From JAZDCZ01 sp046757925 (GTDB lineage Bacteria; Gemmatimonadota; Gemmatimonadetes; Gemmatimonadales; GWC2-71-9), in contig JBHHZE010000002.1 in NCBI GenBank assembly GCA_046757925.1, positions 1-64,000 on the forward strand: a stretch of 64,000 nt of DNA. The letters run 5' to 3'. Positions 25,745 to 35,244 of this stretch are shown in pieces (the first letter of the stretch is position 1; each line of letters begins with the position of its first letter). Under the pieces are notes generated by a model that did no database searches, was not told the origin of the DNA, and saw nothing but the letters and a program-made list of their open reading frames with translations. The position numbers were made by a program, and so were the translations under genes.

Positions 25745-27049
25745 CTATTGGGTGTCTCCGTTCTCGTCTGCGTGTCCCCGTAACCTCTCGGCTTCGGCAA
25801 CTCTTGCGAGACTTATCATGTAGGCGGCTGTCCTCCATGGAACGCCATTCTTTTCCGTGATATCGCGGACGCTCTCGTAAGCCACGAGCATCTTCTGTTC
25901 TAGTTCACTTCTAACCATGTCCAGCGTCCATGGATGCTGCTGGAGGTTCTGAACCCACTCGAAATAGCTCACTATTACGCCACCTGCGTTCACCAGGAAG
26001 TCCGGTAGTACAAGGATGCCACGGTTCTCGAGAATCCTGTCTGCGATCGGGGTGACAGGACTGTTTGCGGCTTCCACCACTACCTTGCAATCGATGGAGG
26101 ATGCGTTTTTTTCCTTGGTGATCACGCTTCCCAGCGCGGCTGGCACTAGCCAGTCACAGGAGATGTTCCACAATTCATCGTTTGTAATCTTGTCGCCACC
26201 GCCCTGAAAGTCTCCTACCGGTTTCCGCTCGATATAGCAATGTTGAAACAAACTCAGAATGTCCAGGCCGCCATCATTGTATAGCCCACAGCCTACATCC
26301 GAAATCGCCACCACTTTGGCTCCTTGCTCGTGAACCAGGCGGCACAAGTGGGCCCCGACGTTCCCGAATCCTTGAACGACTACGCGTCCGCCTTTGATAG
26401 GCACTCCGTAATCTCGGGAGTATAGCTGCATCGAGTATGCGACACCTCGGCCGGTTGCCTCTTCCCTACCGAGCGACCCTCCCAACGACACGGGCTTACC
26501 GGTAACGCACGCGGGCGTGTACCCCATTCTCTTGGAGTATTCGTCCAGCATCCACGCCATTACCTGGGCGTTGGTTCCCATATCCGGAGCCGGAATATCA
26601 CGATAACGACCAAGCACGATTGATATCCTGCTCGTGAAAGATCGGGTCAGTGCCTCCAGTTCGCGCCGCGAAAGTCTGTGTGGATCGACTTGTATACCGC
26701 CTTTGGCTCCACCGAATGGCACTTGAGCTAGAGCCGTCTTCCAAGTCATAGTCGTTGCAAGGCCCAACACTTCGTTCCCGTCCGCCTCGGCGTGATACCG
26801 TATCCCGCCCTTGCATGGCCCGCGGGCCCCGTTGTGCTGAACCCGGTATCCTTGAAACAGTTCGAGCGACCCGTCATCCATACGAACCGGGACCTCGACC
26901 GTAACCGAGCGAAACGGCTGGGTTAGCAGCCTCCGCATGAACGGCGGTAACTCCAAGAGATCGGCGGCGAAGTCGAACTGGCTGCGCACGATAGCACGCG
27001 TCGTCATCGAGGTTCTGTCTAACACTGACTGGGTCATAGAGCCGTCCAT
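25745..27049 (-). CDS. gdhA: Glu/Leu/Phe/Val dehydrogenase (glutamate dehydrogenase)
   Basis: Interconverts glutamate and 2-oxoglutarate plus ammonia with NAD(P). 434 aa, hexameric GDH size. Substrate site: GPCKGGIRYH and the catalytic-lysine stretch PFGGAKGGI; DMGTN follows. Rossmann fold: VVVQGFGNVGAHL. The closely related branched-chain amino-acid dehydrogenases are about 360 aa, so glutamate dehydrogenase is preferred. ATG 27049 is used; ATG 27037 is an alternative. Divergent from the M20 dipeptidase gene with a 71-bp spacer. Confidence 0.94.
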   Translation of the reverse strand: MDGSMTQSVLDRTSMTTRAIVRSQFDFAADLLELPPFMRRLLTQPFRSVTVEVPVRMDDGSLELFQGYRVQHNGARGPCKGGIRYHAEADGNEVLGLATTMTWKTALAQVPFGGAKGGIQVDPHRLSRRELEALTRSFTSRISIVLGRYRDIPAPDMGTNAQVMAWMLDEYSKRMGYTPACVTGKPVSLGGSLGREEATGRGVAYSMQLYSRDYGVPIKGGRVVVQGFGNVGAHLCRLVHEQGAKVVAISDVGCGLYNDGGLDILSLFQHCYIERKPVGDFQGGGDKITNDELWNISCDWLVPAALGSVITKEKNASSIDCKVVVEAANSPVTPIADRILENRGILVLPDFLVNAGGVIVSYFEWVQNLQQHPWTLDMVRSELEQKMLVAYESVRDITEKNGVPWRTAAYMISLARVAEAERLRGHADENGDTQ

Positions 27050-27120
27050 GAAGTTGTCGTCCGGTTGGAAGAATGGTGCGAGGAGTACCGGCGACGCAAG
27101 GCATGAGGTATTATCTAGCC

Positions 27121-28491
27121 ATGGCTAATCTGGATTCGTATGTGCGATCACAGCGCTCCCGGATGCTGAGTGAACTGAGGGACCTTCTTCGTATCCCGAG
27201 TATTTCCACAGATCCGTCCCATGATGCGGACTGTCGTGTAGCGGCTCGATGGTTGGTCGACCATTTCAAGGCCATCGGCTGTTCCAAGGCGGAGCTCTTG
27301 GCGAGCGATACACACCCTGTCGTCTATGCTGAGGGTCCCCATCGGGCAGGGCGACCCACACTGCTGGTCTACGGGCACTACGACGTGCAGCCACCCGATC
27401 CAGTCGAGCTCTGGAAGTCGGCTCCCTTCGATCCCACGATCCGGGACGGCAATCTCTACGCTCGGGGCGCTACAGACGACAAAGGCCAGGTATTTTCGAT
27501 CGTCAAAGCCTTCGAAGCCGTGAGTGGAAATGGTCAACCGCCGGTCAACGTGCGCTTTCTAGTCGAGGGGCAGGAAGAATCCGGCAGCGAAGTTTTGTTC
27601 GACCTGCTCGACCGTCGACCGGAGCTCACTGAGGCGGACGCCGTGCTGATTTCCGATATGCTTTACTATGCGCCCGGCTACCCCGCGGTCGAGACGGCGC
27701 TAAGAGGGCTTTGTTACGCGGAAATCACCGCTCGGACGTTGAAAGCGGATCTGCACTCAGGTCTTTACGGGGGAGTCGCGCCCAATGCACACGAAGCGCT
27801 GGTGCGGATCCTCTCCAAACTCAAGAGTCCTACAGGTCGCATCTTGGTACCGGGTCTATACGAAGCAGTCGCAAGGCCCCCGAAGAAGGAGCGGAATGGA
27901 TGGAGTAAACTGCCGTTCAAGCCCCGCAAATTCTTGAAGGACGAAGTGGGTGCCAAAGCTCTGACGGGGCTCGCGCGCTATTCTGTTTTCGAACGCATGT
28001 GGGGACTGCCGACGTTGGACATCCATGGAATAGTGGGCGGATTTGTTGGCGAGGGTGCGAAGACGGTCATACCGGCTGTTGCAATGGCCAAGGTGAGCCT
28101 GCGGCTAGTACCCAACCAGAAGTGGAAGACCGTGCAGCGTCAGCTGAAAGCCGCGGTCAAAGCGGTGGCGCCAAAGTATGCGGATGTTGCGGTCACCTTC
28201 GTGCACGGCGCCGATCCGGTCCAGGTAGACACGTCTGCGGCACCGTTTGCCCTGATAGATCGCGCATTTCGCGAAGTCGAGGGTCGGAGTCCGGTGTCTA
28301 TCCGCTCGGGCGGTTCGATTCCGGTAGTTCCCGCGCTGGCCAAGGCAGGCGCACCGGTCATACTGAGCGGTATCGGATTGCCGGATGACGGTCTCCACGC
28401 GCCCAATGAAAAAATAGGTGTGGATCAGTTTCTGAACGGTGTTAGGGTGTTCGGACGGTTTATGGAGTTGATGGGCGCGCAGGTGAGTTAG
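27121..28491 (+). CDS. M20-family dipeptidase
   Basis: 456 aa. Metal and catalytic motifs are clear: GHYDVQP (first His and Asp), ARGATDDKGQ (bridging Asp), EGQEESGSE (catalytic and metal Glu). A lid-domain insertion of the CNDP-dipeptidase type includes LHSGLYGG. The end carries RSGGSIPVV and the final His in DDGLHAPNE. It likely hydrolyses dipeptides in the cytoplasm. ATG 27121 is favoured over an ATG at 27103 and an in-frame start at 27073. Overlaps the convergent lipB 3' end by 32 bp. Confidence 0.93.
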   Translation: MANLDSYVRSQRSRMLSELRDLLRIPSISTDPSHDADCRVAARWLVDHFKAIGCSKAELLASDTHPVVYAEGPHRAGRPTLLVYGHYDVQPPDPVELWKSAPFDPTIRDGNLYARGATDDKGQVFSIVKAFEAVSGNGQPPVNVRFLVEGQEESGSEVLFDLLDRRPELTEADAVLISDMLYYAPGYPAVETALRGLCYAEITARTLKADLHSGLYGGVAPNAHEALVRILSKLKSPTGRILVPGLYEAVARPPKKERNGWSKLPFKPRKFLKDEVGAKALTGLARYSVFERMWGLPTLDIHGIVGGFVGEGAKTVIPAVAMAKVSLRLVPNQKWKTVQRQLKAAVKAVAPKYADVAVTFVHGADPVQVDTSAAPFALIDRAFREVEGRSPVSIRSGGSIPVVPALAKAGAPVILSGIGLPDDGLHAPNEKIGVDQFLNGVRVFGRFMELMGAQVS

Positions 28492-29188
28492 CTGCGGCAG
28501 CCGAATCCAACACGGTTTGCAGCTCCGTCATTTGGGGGCGTTGCCCAAACGTTTCCGAAAACCCAAGAATCACGCTGTCTAAGGCGCGTCCCCAAATGTC
28601 TCGCGGCGCTATCGCTCCCAACTCACGCGCCACACTTGTCATGACGACGTCCGCCATGCCGCAAGGCTCCATCAGTTCGAAATAGGAAAGATCGGTCAGC
28701 ACGTTGAGCGCAAAGCCATGCCACGTAACCCAGTGTTTGACGTGGATGCCGATGCTCGCAATCTTGCGGTCCGCCGTCCACACGCCCGTGTAGCCCTCAT
28801 TGCGCTCCGACCTCACGCCCAACTCGGAAAGTGCACGCATGAGGGCGGTCTCCAGCTGCCGCAGGAACCAGTGAAGATCTCGCCGATGCTCGGTCAAGTC
28901 ATAGATGGGATATCCTACGAGTTGACCGGGGCCGTGAAACGTGACGTCACCGCCCCGGTCGATCGAGAACACCTCGATGCCGCGGTTCCGGAGTTCCTCC
29001 CGGGGAGTTGGCAGGCTCGTTTCTTTGAAATTCCGGCCCAGCGTGATGACAGGCGGGTGCTCTACCAGCAAGAGGGTGTCACGTTCCAGAGAGTGGTCGA
29101 TTCGGCTCTGGGCCAGAGACCGCTGGATTCCCAGAGCTTCGGAATATGCCATTCTTCCGAGACCGACGACGTTGAGTTCACTGCTCAT
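28460..29188 (-). CDS. lipB: Octanoyl-[acyl-carrier-protein]-protein transferase
   Basis: Moves octanoate from ACP to lipoyl domains, the first step of lipoate assembly. 242 aa. Motifs: EHPPVITLGRNFK, RGGDVTFHGPGQLVGYP, ADRKIASIGIHVK (catalytic Lys), FALNVLTDLSYFELMEPCGM (catalytic Cys). Last gene of the lipoate/pyruvate dehydrogenase operon. Its start overlaps the preceding membrane-protein gene (ATGA). Confidence 0.96.
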   Translation of the reverse strand: MSSELNVVGLGRMAYSEALGIQRSLAQSRIDHSLERDTLLLVEHPPVITLGRNFKETSLPTPREELRNRGIEVFSIDRGGDVTFHGPGQLVGYPIYDLTEHRRDLHWFLRQLETALMRALSELGVRSERNEGYTGVWTADRKIASIGIHVKHWVTWHGFALNVLTDLSYFELMEPCGMADVVMTSVARELGAIAPRDIWGRALDSVILGFSETFGQRPQMTELQTVLDSAAAANSPARPSTP

Positions 29189-29604
29189 GAGGCGGCGGCG
29201 GCGCGGGCCTTACGCATCGAGTAACCTGTGAGGAGGATGAGGAGCAGCAGGTACACTGCAAGACCGGCCCTGTGTCCCGCCACATCGACCGGCACAGCGA
29301 CGCCGGCCAGAACGAGGTTCCCCACCACACCGAGCGCCGCAACCATCCCGCGACGATAGTAGTCCTGGATGGCGCGTGTCAGAAGCCAGGCCGTAGCGGC
29401 AGCCGCTATCACTCCTGTCAGCAGAGATGCCTGGAGCACGATATCTAATGCGGTCAGTTGCGACGGTACCTGTTGCGAAGCTCCCTCTCCTCCGGACAGC
29501 GATCGGAGTGTGATTAGCCCGGCAGTAATGATTGTGGCGCCTGTTGCCGCGCCGGCTATCAGGCTTGCCAATGCCAACGCGACTGGGTCGTTGGTAGCCC
29601 TCAC
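29185..29604 (-). CDS. Small membrane protein of unknown function
   Basis: 139 aa from a GTG at 29604, 4 bp after the lpdA stop. An ATG at 29682 exists in the same frame but lies inside lpdA. About four hydrophobic helices are visible (ALALASLIAGAATGATIITA; IVLQASLLTGVIAAAATAWLL; VAALGVVGNLVLAGVAV; AVYLLLLILLTGYSM). No family recognised. Sandwiched between lpdA and lipB, overlapping lipB by 4 bp, so certainly co-transcribed; a role in lipoate metabolism is only guilt by association. Confidence 0.7.
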   Translation of the reverse strand: MRATNDPVALALASLIAGAATGATIITAGLITLRSLSGGEGASQQVPSQLTALDIVLQASLLTGVIAAAATAWLLTRAIQDYYRRGMVAALGVVGNLVLAGVAVPVDVAGHRAGLAVYLLLLILLTGYSMRKARAAAAS

Positions 29605-29608
29605 GTTC

Positions 29609-31003
29609 TCAGATGTGTATCGCTCTTCCCAGCGAGTCGAGTGCAGCCTCCGCAACCGCTTCTGACAGGGTGGGATGTGCATGTATTGCGAGCTCGACTT
29701 CCTCGATGGTGTACTCGTTCTCCCGCGCTACAGCCAGCTCGTGGATCAACTCGCTCGCGTGAGATGCTACGATGTGTGCGCCAAGGATCTCACCATATTT
29801 CTTGTCACAGATGATCTTGACGAAACCGTCGGTCTCTCGACTGGCCCGAGCACGTCCGTTGGCCGTAAGGGGGAACTTGCCGATGGTATAGTTCAGTTCT
29901 CGTTCCTTACACTGATCTTCAGTCAACCCGATGCTCGCCACCTCCGGGTGACAGTATGTGACACTGGGGATGTTGTCGTACGTTATGGCATGGGGTGTTC
30001 GGCCCGCGATCACTTCGGCAACCAGCGTTCCTTCCCGACTACCCTTATGCGCAAGCATCGGAGGTCCTGCTACGTCGCCAATGGCGTATACGCCATCGGC
30101 AGTTGTCTCGAGGCTCGAATTGACTTTGATGAACCCCTGCTCCGTGAGTTCGACGCCGACCTGCTCCAGGCCGATATTCTCAATGTTGATAGCGCGACCC
30201 GCCGCCATGAGAACTTTGTCGGCCTCGACAGTTTGGATATTCCCCCCCCGCTCGATCTCCAAGGTGACGCTGTCATCGGAGACTTTCGCTGACTTAATTG
30301 TTGCGCCGGCCAGAGTGACGATCTTTCTTCTCTTGAAGCTCTTTGCCAGCAATGCTGCCGCGTCGGCGTCCTCATTGGGGAGAATGCGTGGCAATGCTTC
30401 GATGACCGTGACCGCCGACCCGAATGCACTGAAGACATCGGCGAACTCCATGCCAACCGCTCCCGCGCCCACTATCGCCAAGGAGGCGGGTGCCTCCTGG
30501 AGGAACAGTGCCTCGTCGGACGAGATTACCGAGCGCTTGTTTATCTCCAGTCCGATTTGCGGAATGCCTTTGACCCGACTGCCCGTGGCCAGTACTACCG
30601 CCTTTGAAGCCGAGTATGTGTCGTTTCCCACTTGTACCTTCTTGGCGGAAAGCAATGTCCCTGCGCCGCCGATCACCGTCACATTGTTTTTCTTCAGTAG
30701 GAATCCAACGCCCATGGAGTTCTGGTCGCTGACCTGTCTCGAATGCTTCACGGCGGCCGCAAAATCCAGTGCCACTTCTCCAACATTGATGCCGAGTGCC
30801 TTGGCATCGCGCTTGATGAGATTTGCGACATACGCGCTGTGGAGCAATGCCTTGCTGGGTATGCAACCCACGTTCACACAAACGCCGCCGAGTTTTTCCC
30901 GCTCGATGACAGCCGTATTCAGGCCAAGCTGTGCCGCACGTACCGCACAGACATATCCTGCAGGTCCTCCACCGAGCACTATGACGTCGAAGTTGTTAGC
31001 CAC
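29609..31003 (-). CDS. lpdA: Dihydrolipoyl dehydrogenase (E3)
   Basis: Reoxidises dihydrolipoyl groups with NAD+. 464 aa. FAD site (VLGGGPAGYVCAVRAAQLG), redox disulfide (GGVCVNVGCIPSK), NAD site (AIVGAGAVGMEFADVFSAFG) and the C-terminal His-Glu active pair region (HAHPTLSEAVAEA). Follows pdhC in the operon. It can serve both pyruvate dehydrogenase and the glycine cleavage system encoded at 47328..50721. Confidence 0.97.
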   Translation of the reverse strand: MANNFDVIVLGGGPAGYVCAVRAAQLGLNTAVIEREKLGGVCVNVGCIPSKALLHSAYVANLIKRDAKALGINVGEVALDFAAAVKHSRQVSDQNSMGVGFLLKKNNVTVIGGAGTLLSAKKVQVGNDTYSASKAVVLATGSRVKGIPQIGLEINKRSVISSDEALFLQEAPASLAIVGAGAVGMEFADVFSAFGSAVTVIEALPRILPNEDADAAALLAKSFKRRKIVTLAGATIKSAKVSDDSVTLEIERGGNIQTVEADKVLMAAGRAINIENIGLEQVGVELTEQGFIKVNSSLETTADGVYAIGDVAGPPMLAHKGSREGTLVAEVIAGRTPHAITYDNIPSVTYCHPEVASIGLTEDQCKERELNYTIGKFPLTANGRARASRETDGFVKIICDKKYGEILGAHIVASHASELIHELAVARENEYTIEEVELAIHAHPTLSEAVAEAALDSLGRAIHI

Positions 31004-31053
31004 AATTGAATCCTAGTTGAGCCTAAGGGTCAGAACTTGACGCTCCGGAGACG

Positions 31054-32247
31054 TTACCAGACTATTGCCAGCGGGTTCTCCAGCATGAGCCTTACCGTCT
31101 GGAGAAACCTGGCGCCGGTTGCTCCGTCTATCACGCGGTGATCACAACTCATCGTGATCTTGAGGCGCCTCCGGACCGTGACTTCTCCGTTCACTACGAC
31201 GGGTCGTTGGGTCATCGCGCCAATGGCTATGATCCCCGCTTCGGGCGGATTGATGACCGCCGTGAAATCGTCTATACCCAACATGCCGAGATTCGAGACC
31301 GAGAACGTACTACCGGTATACTCGTCCGGTCGCAGTCTCCGTTCTCTCGCTCTAGCAGCGAGATCTCGAGCGTCGGCGGCTATCTCGCGCAGTGACTTGA
31401 GATGTGCGTTGCGAATCACGGGAGTGATGAGTCCGTCATTGACCGCCACCGCCATTCCGATATGCACGTCGTTGAAATAGCGAATGTGATCTCCCTGCCA
31501 CCACGCATTACACGACCGATGTTGGCGGAGACCCTCGGCAACGACTTTGATAATTATGTCGTTGAAAGAAATCCTCGGTTCATCATTCTTGGCCAATAAT
31601 GCCGCTCGCGCATCTGCCACGCGCTCCATGTCGATCTCGGCCGTGAGAAAGAAATGGGGGATGGGGCCGAGCGACTCAGTGAGACGGGAGGCGATCGTCT
31701 TGCGTATCTGGGTAAGTGGAACGTCCTCGAACCCGCTGGCCGGCACGGCCGCGCGAACCGGTGCGGCACCACGCGACAAGGTCTCAATGTCTCGTTTGAT
31801 TATTCGTCCACCCGGCCCCGTTCCGGTCACCGACGCCAAATCCACGTCCAACTCGCGTGCTAGACGGCGCGCCAGAGGTGAAGACTTCATTACATCACCG
31901 GCGGAGTCTATCTGGGAACTGGGCTTGGTGGGTATCGGTGGCGCCTCGGTGACTTCGCGTGCCTTGCCGTTCCCATCGTCGGGCCCTAGAAGCCCAGCGA
32001 TGTCGTCGTCTGGCCCCGCAATGATTCCGATGACAGTACCGACGTTGACGGTGGTCCCCTCGCCGGCGAGTACGCGCCGGAGCACACCTTCTCCCCGCGC
32101 CTGGAGTTCCATGATGGCCTTGTCAGTTTCCACCTCGGCCAACACGTCTCCCTCTGCGACCGAATCCCCTTCGTTCTTGAGCCAGGTGACTACACGCCCC
32201 TCCTCCATGGTGGGCGAAAGCGCTTCCATATATATCTTGGTTGCCAT
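31054..32247 (-). CDS. pdhC: Dihydrolipoamide acetyltransferase (E2) of pyruvate dehydrogenase
   Basis: Core of the pyruvate dehydrogenase complex. 397 aa: one N-terminal lipoyl domain with the lipoyl-lysine motif VETDKAIME; a Pro-rich linker; a peripheral-subunit binding domain (SSPLARRLARELDVDLASV); and a catalytic acetyltransferase domain ending in SCDHRVIDGATGARFL (HxxxDG). Single lipoyl domain, as in many non-enteric bacteria. Located between pdhB and lpdA. Confidence 0.95.
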   Translation of the reverse strand: MATKIYMEALSPTMEEGRVVTWLKNEGDSVAEGDVLAEVETDKAIMELQARGEGVLRRVLAGEGTTVNVGTVIGIIAGPDDDIAGLLGPDDGNGKAREVTEAPPIPTKPSSQIDSAGDVMKSSPLARRLARELDVDLASVTGTGPGGRIIKRDIETLSRGAAPVRAAVPASGFEDVPLTQIRKTIASRLTESLGPIPHFFLTAEIDMERVADARAALLAKNDEPRISFNDIIIKVVAEGLRQHRSCNAWWQGDHIRYFNDVHIGMAVAVNDGLITPVIRNAHLKSLREIAADARDLAARARERRLRPDEYTGSTFSVSNLGMLGIDDFTAVINPPEAGIIAIGAMTQRPVVVNGEVTVRRRLKITMSCDHRVIDGATGARFLQTVRLMLENPLAIVW

Positions 32248-32267
32248 AGAATCGGATCGCGGTTCAG

Positions 32268-33251
32268 TCAGTTCCGGTACGTAACTTTTTTCACGGCGTC
32301 GATGATTTGTCCCGGATTGGGCTTCGCCGCTTTCTCCAGTCGCCTGTTATAGGGCATGGGGGTGTCAGCCTGCGTGATCCGTATAATGGGCGCATCCAGA
32401 TGGTCGAACGCCCCCAGCTGGATCGTGTCGGCCACTTGTGCCCCGACTCCACAAAAATGCCAGCCCTCTTCAACTACGACACAGCGATTGGTCTTCTGAA
32501 CGCTCTCGATCAACAGTTGGTCGTCCAAGGGTCGGATAGTGCGCAAGTCGACAACTTCAGCGGAGATCTCCAGTTGGTCCGAAATCTGCTGAGCAGCCTT
32601 GAGAGCGACTGGCACGGTCTTCCCGTAGCTCACGATGGTTACGTCTGTGCCCTCTCTCTTGATGTCGGCCTGACCCAGTGGGATCGTATACTCATCCTCG
32701 GGAACGGCGCCTTTGGCATTGTACATCATTTCACCTTCGAGGAACACGACCGGATTGTCGTCTCGGATGGAAGCTTTCAAGAGGCCTTTGGCATCGTACG
32801 CTGTCGACGGCGCCACGACTTTCAATCCCGGGATGTGTGCGTACCAGCTATCAAATGCCTGCGAGTGTTGTGCTGCGAGCTGAAGTGCTGCACCTCCGGG
32901 ACCGCGGAACACAATTGGTATCGGGATCTGCCCGCCGGACATGTACAGCATCTTGGCCGCAGAGTTGACTATCTGATCCAGCGCGAGGAGCGCGAAGTTG
33001 AACGTCATGAACTCAATGACCGGCCGCAGTCCCGCCATCGCGGCGCCAATGCCTACACCCGTGAACCCCAGTTCTGTGATTGGAGTGTCAACCACCCGCT
33101 TCTCTCCAAACTCCTCGAGCAGCCCACGACTAACCTTGTAAGCGCCCTGGTATACTCCAACCTCCTCGCCCATGAGAAAGACGTCGGGGTCACGGCGCAT
33201 CTCCTCTCCAAGAGCTTGATTCAGAGCGTCGCGATAGGTGATAGTCTGCAT
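32268..33251 (-). CDS. pdhB: Pyruvate dehydrogenase E1 component, beta subunit
   Basis: 327 aa from ATG 33251 (an upstream in-frame start at 33368 lies inside pdhA). Beta-type E1: RDALNQALGEEMRRDPDVFLMGEEVG, DTPITELGFTGVGIGAAMAGL, and C-terminal EGWHFCGVGAQVAD. Pairs with pdhA to decarboxylate pyruvate using thiamine diphosphate. The pdhA stop (TGA at 33256..33254) lies 2 bp before the start. Confidence 0.95.
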   Translation of the reverse strand: MQTITYRDALNQALGEEMRRDPDVFLMGEEVGVYQGAYKVSRGLLEEFGEKRVVDTPITELGFTGVGIGAAMAGLRPVIEFMTFNFALLALDQIVNSAAKMLYMSGGQIPIPIVFRGPGGAALQLAAQHSQAFDSWYAHIPGLKVVAPSTAYDAKGLLKASIRDDNPVVFLEGEMMYNAKGAVPEDEYTIPLGQADIKREGTDVTIVSYGKTVPVALKAAQQISDQLEISAEVVDLRTIRPLDDQLLIESVQKTNRCVVVEEGWHFCGVGAQVADTIQLGAFDHLDAPIIRITQADTPMPYNRRLEKAAKPNPGQIIDAVKKVTYRN

Positions 33252-33253
33252 TC

Positions 33254-34249
33254 TCAATTCGCGTATACGTCCGTGTAGAGTTCGTTCAGTTCCGGCTCGG
33301 GACTTTGCTCCGCGAATGCGACGGCATCTGCTATTTCGTCGGTGACGGACTGCTCTATTTCCTTGCATTCGTCTTCCGTAATCAGGCCATCTGCAAGCAG
33401 ACGCTCGCGGAACGTGGCAATCGGATCGCGCTTCTTCTGCTCTTCGATCTCATCCTTCGTCCGGTAGTGTCCGTGGATCGGGTCCGACATCGAGTGACCC
33501 ATGAATCGATAAGTCCGGACTTCCAGTAACGTCGGCAGCTTGTCCGATCTTGCGCGCTGCACAGCATGCTGCATCGCTTCATATACCGCCAGCACGTCCA
33601 TGCCGTCCACGGTCACGGCTTCCATATCGTACGAACACGCCCGCGCCGCCACGTCGTAGACGGCGGACGCCCGCTCCAGTGCGGTGCCCATGCCGTAGCG
33701 GTTGTTCTCACAAATGAAGACCGCCGGAAGCTTCCAGAGTGCTGCCATGTTCAGTGCTTCGTGGAACGCCCCATTGTTTACGGCCGCTTCTCCGAAGTAA
33801 CAGACGGCTACTTGGTTAGTGTCTCGATACCGAATCGCAAACGCGGCTCCCGTTGCCAACGGTATATGGCCGCCGACGATCGCGTGCCCACCCAAAAAGT
33901 TGTGTTCGACGCTGAATAGATGCATCGAGCCACCTTTGCCGCGCGAACATCCCGTCGCCTTGCCCCACAACTCCGCCATCACTTCGCGAGCCGTAAGACC
34001 GCGGGCAAGGGCTTGACCGTGGTCACGGTAGCTGGTCATCACGTAGTCATCGTCCCCGAGTGGAGCCATCGATCCCACCGCCACCGCTTCCTGACCGATA
34101 TAAAGGTGACAGAAACCGCCGATCTGACCCTGGGCGTATGCTTCCCCGGTACGCTCTTCGAAGCGCCTGATCAACATCATGCGCCTGAGGAGTTCCCGGT
34201 AAAACTCCCGCTGCTCCGTGTCGAGCGCGACTACCGCCGGCTGTACCAT
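33254..34249 (-). CDS. pdhA: Pyruvate dehydrogenase E1 component, alpha subunit
   Basis: 331 aa from ATG 34249 (GGAG 8 nt upstream); the longer open frame to 34351 would overlap lipA. Features: RRFEERTGEAYAQGQIGGF, HGQALARG, GKGGSMH, FLGGHAIVGGHIPLATG and RYRFMGHSMSDP-type loop (TYRFMGHSMSDP). The thiamine-diphosphate motif normally GDG-X26-NN is present with exact spacing but reads GEA (153-155) ... NN (182-183), replacing the metal-binding Asp by Glu and the last Gly by Ala. The rest looks intact, so I expect activity. Branched-chain or acetoin E1 alpha are alternatives, but lipA and lpdA context favours pyruvate. Confidence 0.9.
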   Translation of the reverse strand: MVQPAVVALDTEQREFYRELLRRMMLIRRFEERTGEAYAQGQIGGFCHLYIGQEAVAVGSMAPLGDDDYVMTSYRDHGQALARGLTAREVMAELWGKATGCSRGKGGSMHLFSVEHNFLGGHAIVGGHIPLATGAAFAIRYRDTNQVAVCYFGEAAVNNGAFHEALNMAALWKLPAVFICENNRYGMGTALERASAVYDVAARACSYDMEAVTVDGMDVLAVYEAMQHAVQRARSDKLPTLLEVRTYRFMGHSMSDPIHGHYRTKDEIEEQKKRDPIATFRERLLADGLITEDECKEIEQSVTDEIADAVAFAEQSPEPELNELYTDVYAN

Positions 34250-34274
34250 CGATTCGCTCCACTGGGGCTCTGCG

Positions 34275-35189
34275 TCATACGGTTGCCGTTGCCTGTTGTA
34301 CCTGATCCCACGCATGATAGGAAGAGCGCACGAGAGGGCCCGCCTCGACATGTCGAAATCCGATCTTCCGGCCCTCGGTAGCGAGCCTGGCGAACTCAGC
34401 AGGCGTGTAATAGCGTGCCACCGCCAGGTGAGACCCGGAGGGTCGGAGGTACTGTCCCAACGTGATGATATCTACGTTCGCGTTCCGAAGATCACCCATC
34501 GCTCCAAGAAGCTCGTCCCACTCCTCACCCATCCCACAGATGATACCGGATTTGGTCAGTTGCCCAGGATGCAGTTCCTTGGCTTTGGCAAGCAGCCGCA
34601 GCGCACGGCGGTAGCCGCCTCCCGGCCGGACCAACGGATACAGGCGGTCGACGGTTTCGAGGTTGTGATTCAAAATGTCCGGTTCCGCCTCGAGCACTAT
34701 CTCCAAAGCCCGCTCCGACCCCTTGAAATCCGGTATCAGAAGCTCCACGGACGTACTTGGCAATCGTCTCCGGATCTCTCTCACACATCCGGCGAATAAC
34801 TCAGCACCCCCGTTGGGCAGATCGTCGCGGTCGACGCTGGTAATGACAACATGCTCCAGCCTCATTTGAGTAACTGCTTCAGCAAGCCGCGCCGGTTCCT
34901 CGGGGTCGTACTGGGCCGGTGTCCCGTGAGTCACCGCGCAGTAGGCGCAGTTGCGGGTACAAACGTCTCCCAGCACCATGAATGTCGCCGCCCGGTGCTG
35001 CCAGCATTCGCCCACGTTGGGGCAGCGGGCTTCCTCGCACACCGTGTGGAGCCGGAGCTCGCGCATCAGGCTGCGGATTTCCGCGTAGTTCTCTCCGCCA
35101 GGAGCCCTGACTTTGAGCCACGGAGGCTTCCGCGGGCGCGCGGGTGACGCAGATTCCCGGCGGCGGGAGGTCAGTTGAATGAGTTCCAT
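34275..35189 (-). CDS. lipA: Lipoyl synthase
   Basis: Radical-SAM enzyme that inserts two sulfurs into octanoyl groups. 304 aa. Auxiliary cluster motif CEEARCPNVGEC, radical SAM motif CTRNCAYC, and the C-terminal RSSY serine motif are all present, plus MGEEWDEL and QYLRPS. First gene of the leftward operon lipA-pdhA-pdhB-pdhC-lpdA-membrane protein-lipB, so lipoate synthesis is made together with its main client enzyme. Confidence 0.97.
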   Translation of the reverse strand: MELIQLTSRRRESASPARPRKPPWLKVRAPGGENYAEIRSLMRELRLHTVCEEARCPNVGECWQHRAATFMVLGDVCTRNCAYCAVTHGTPAQYDPEEPARLAEAVTQMRLEHVVITSVDRDDLPNGGAELFAGCVREIRRRLPSTSVELLIPDFKGSERALEIVLEAEPDILNHNLETVDRLYPLVRPGGGYRRALRLLAKAKELHPGQLTKSGIICGMGEEWDELLGAMGDLRNANVDIITLGQYLRPSGSHLAVARYYTPAEFARLATEGRKIGFRHVEAGPLVRSSYHAWDQVQQATATV

Positions 35190-35244
35190 GAAATCGAAAC
35201 ATAGTCACAGGAGTTACGCTATTCCAGGCACTTACGTCAGTTTC

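Noticed and set aside
29958..31016. 352-aa plus-strand frame opposite lpdA
   Set aside because: Ser/Ala/Thr-rich antisense translation of a conserved gene.
32307..33278. 323-aa plus-strand frame opposite pdhB
   Set aside because: Shadow of a well-identified gene; low-complexity sequence with no family features and no ribosome site.
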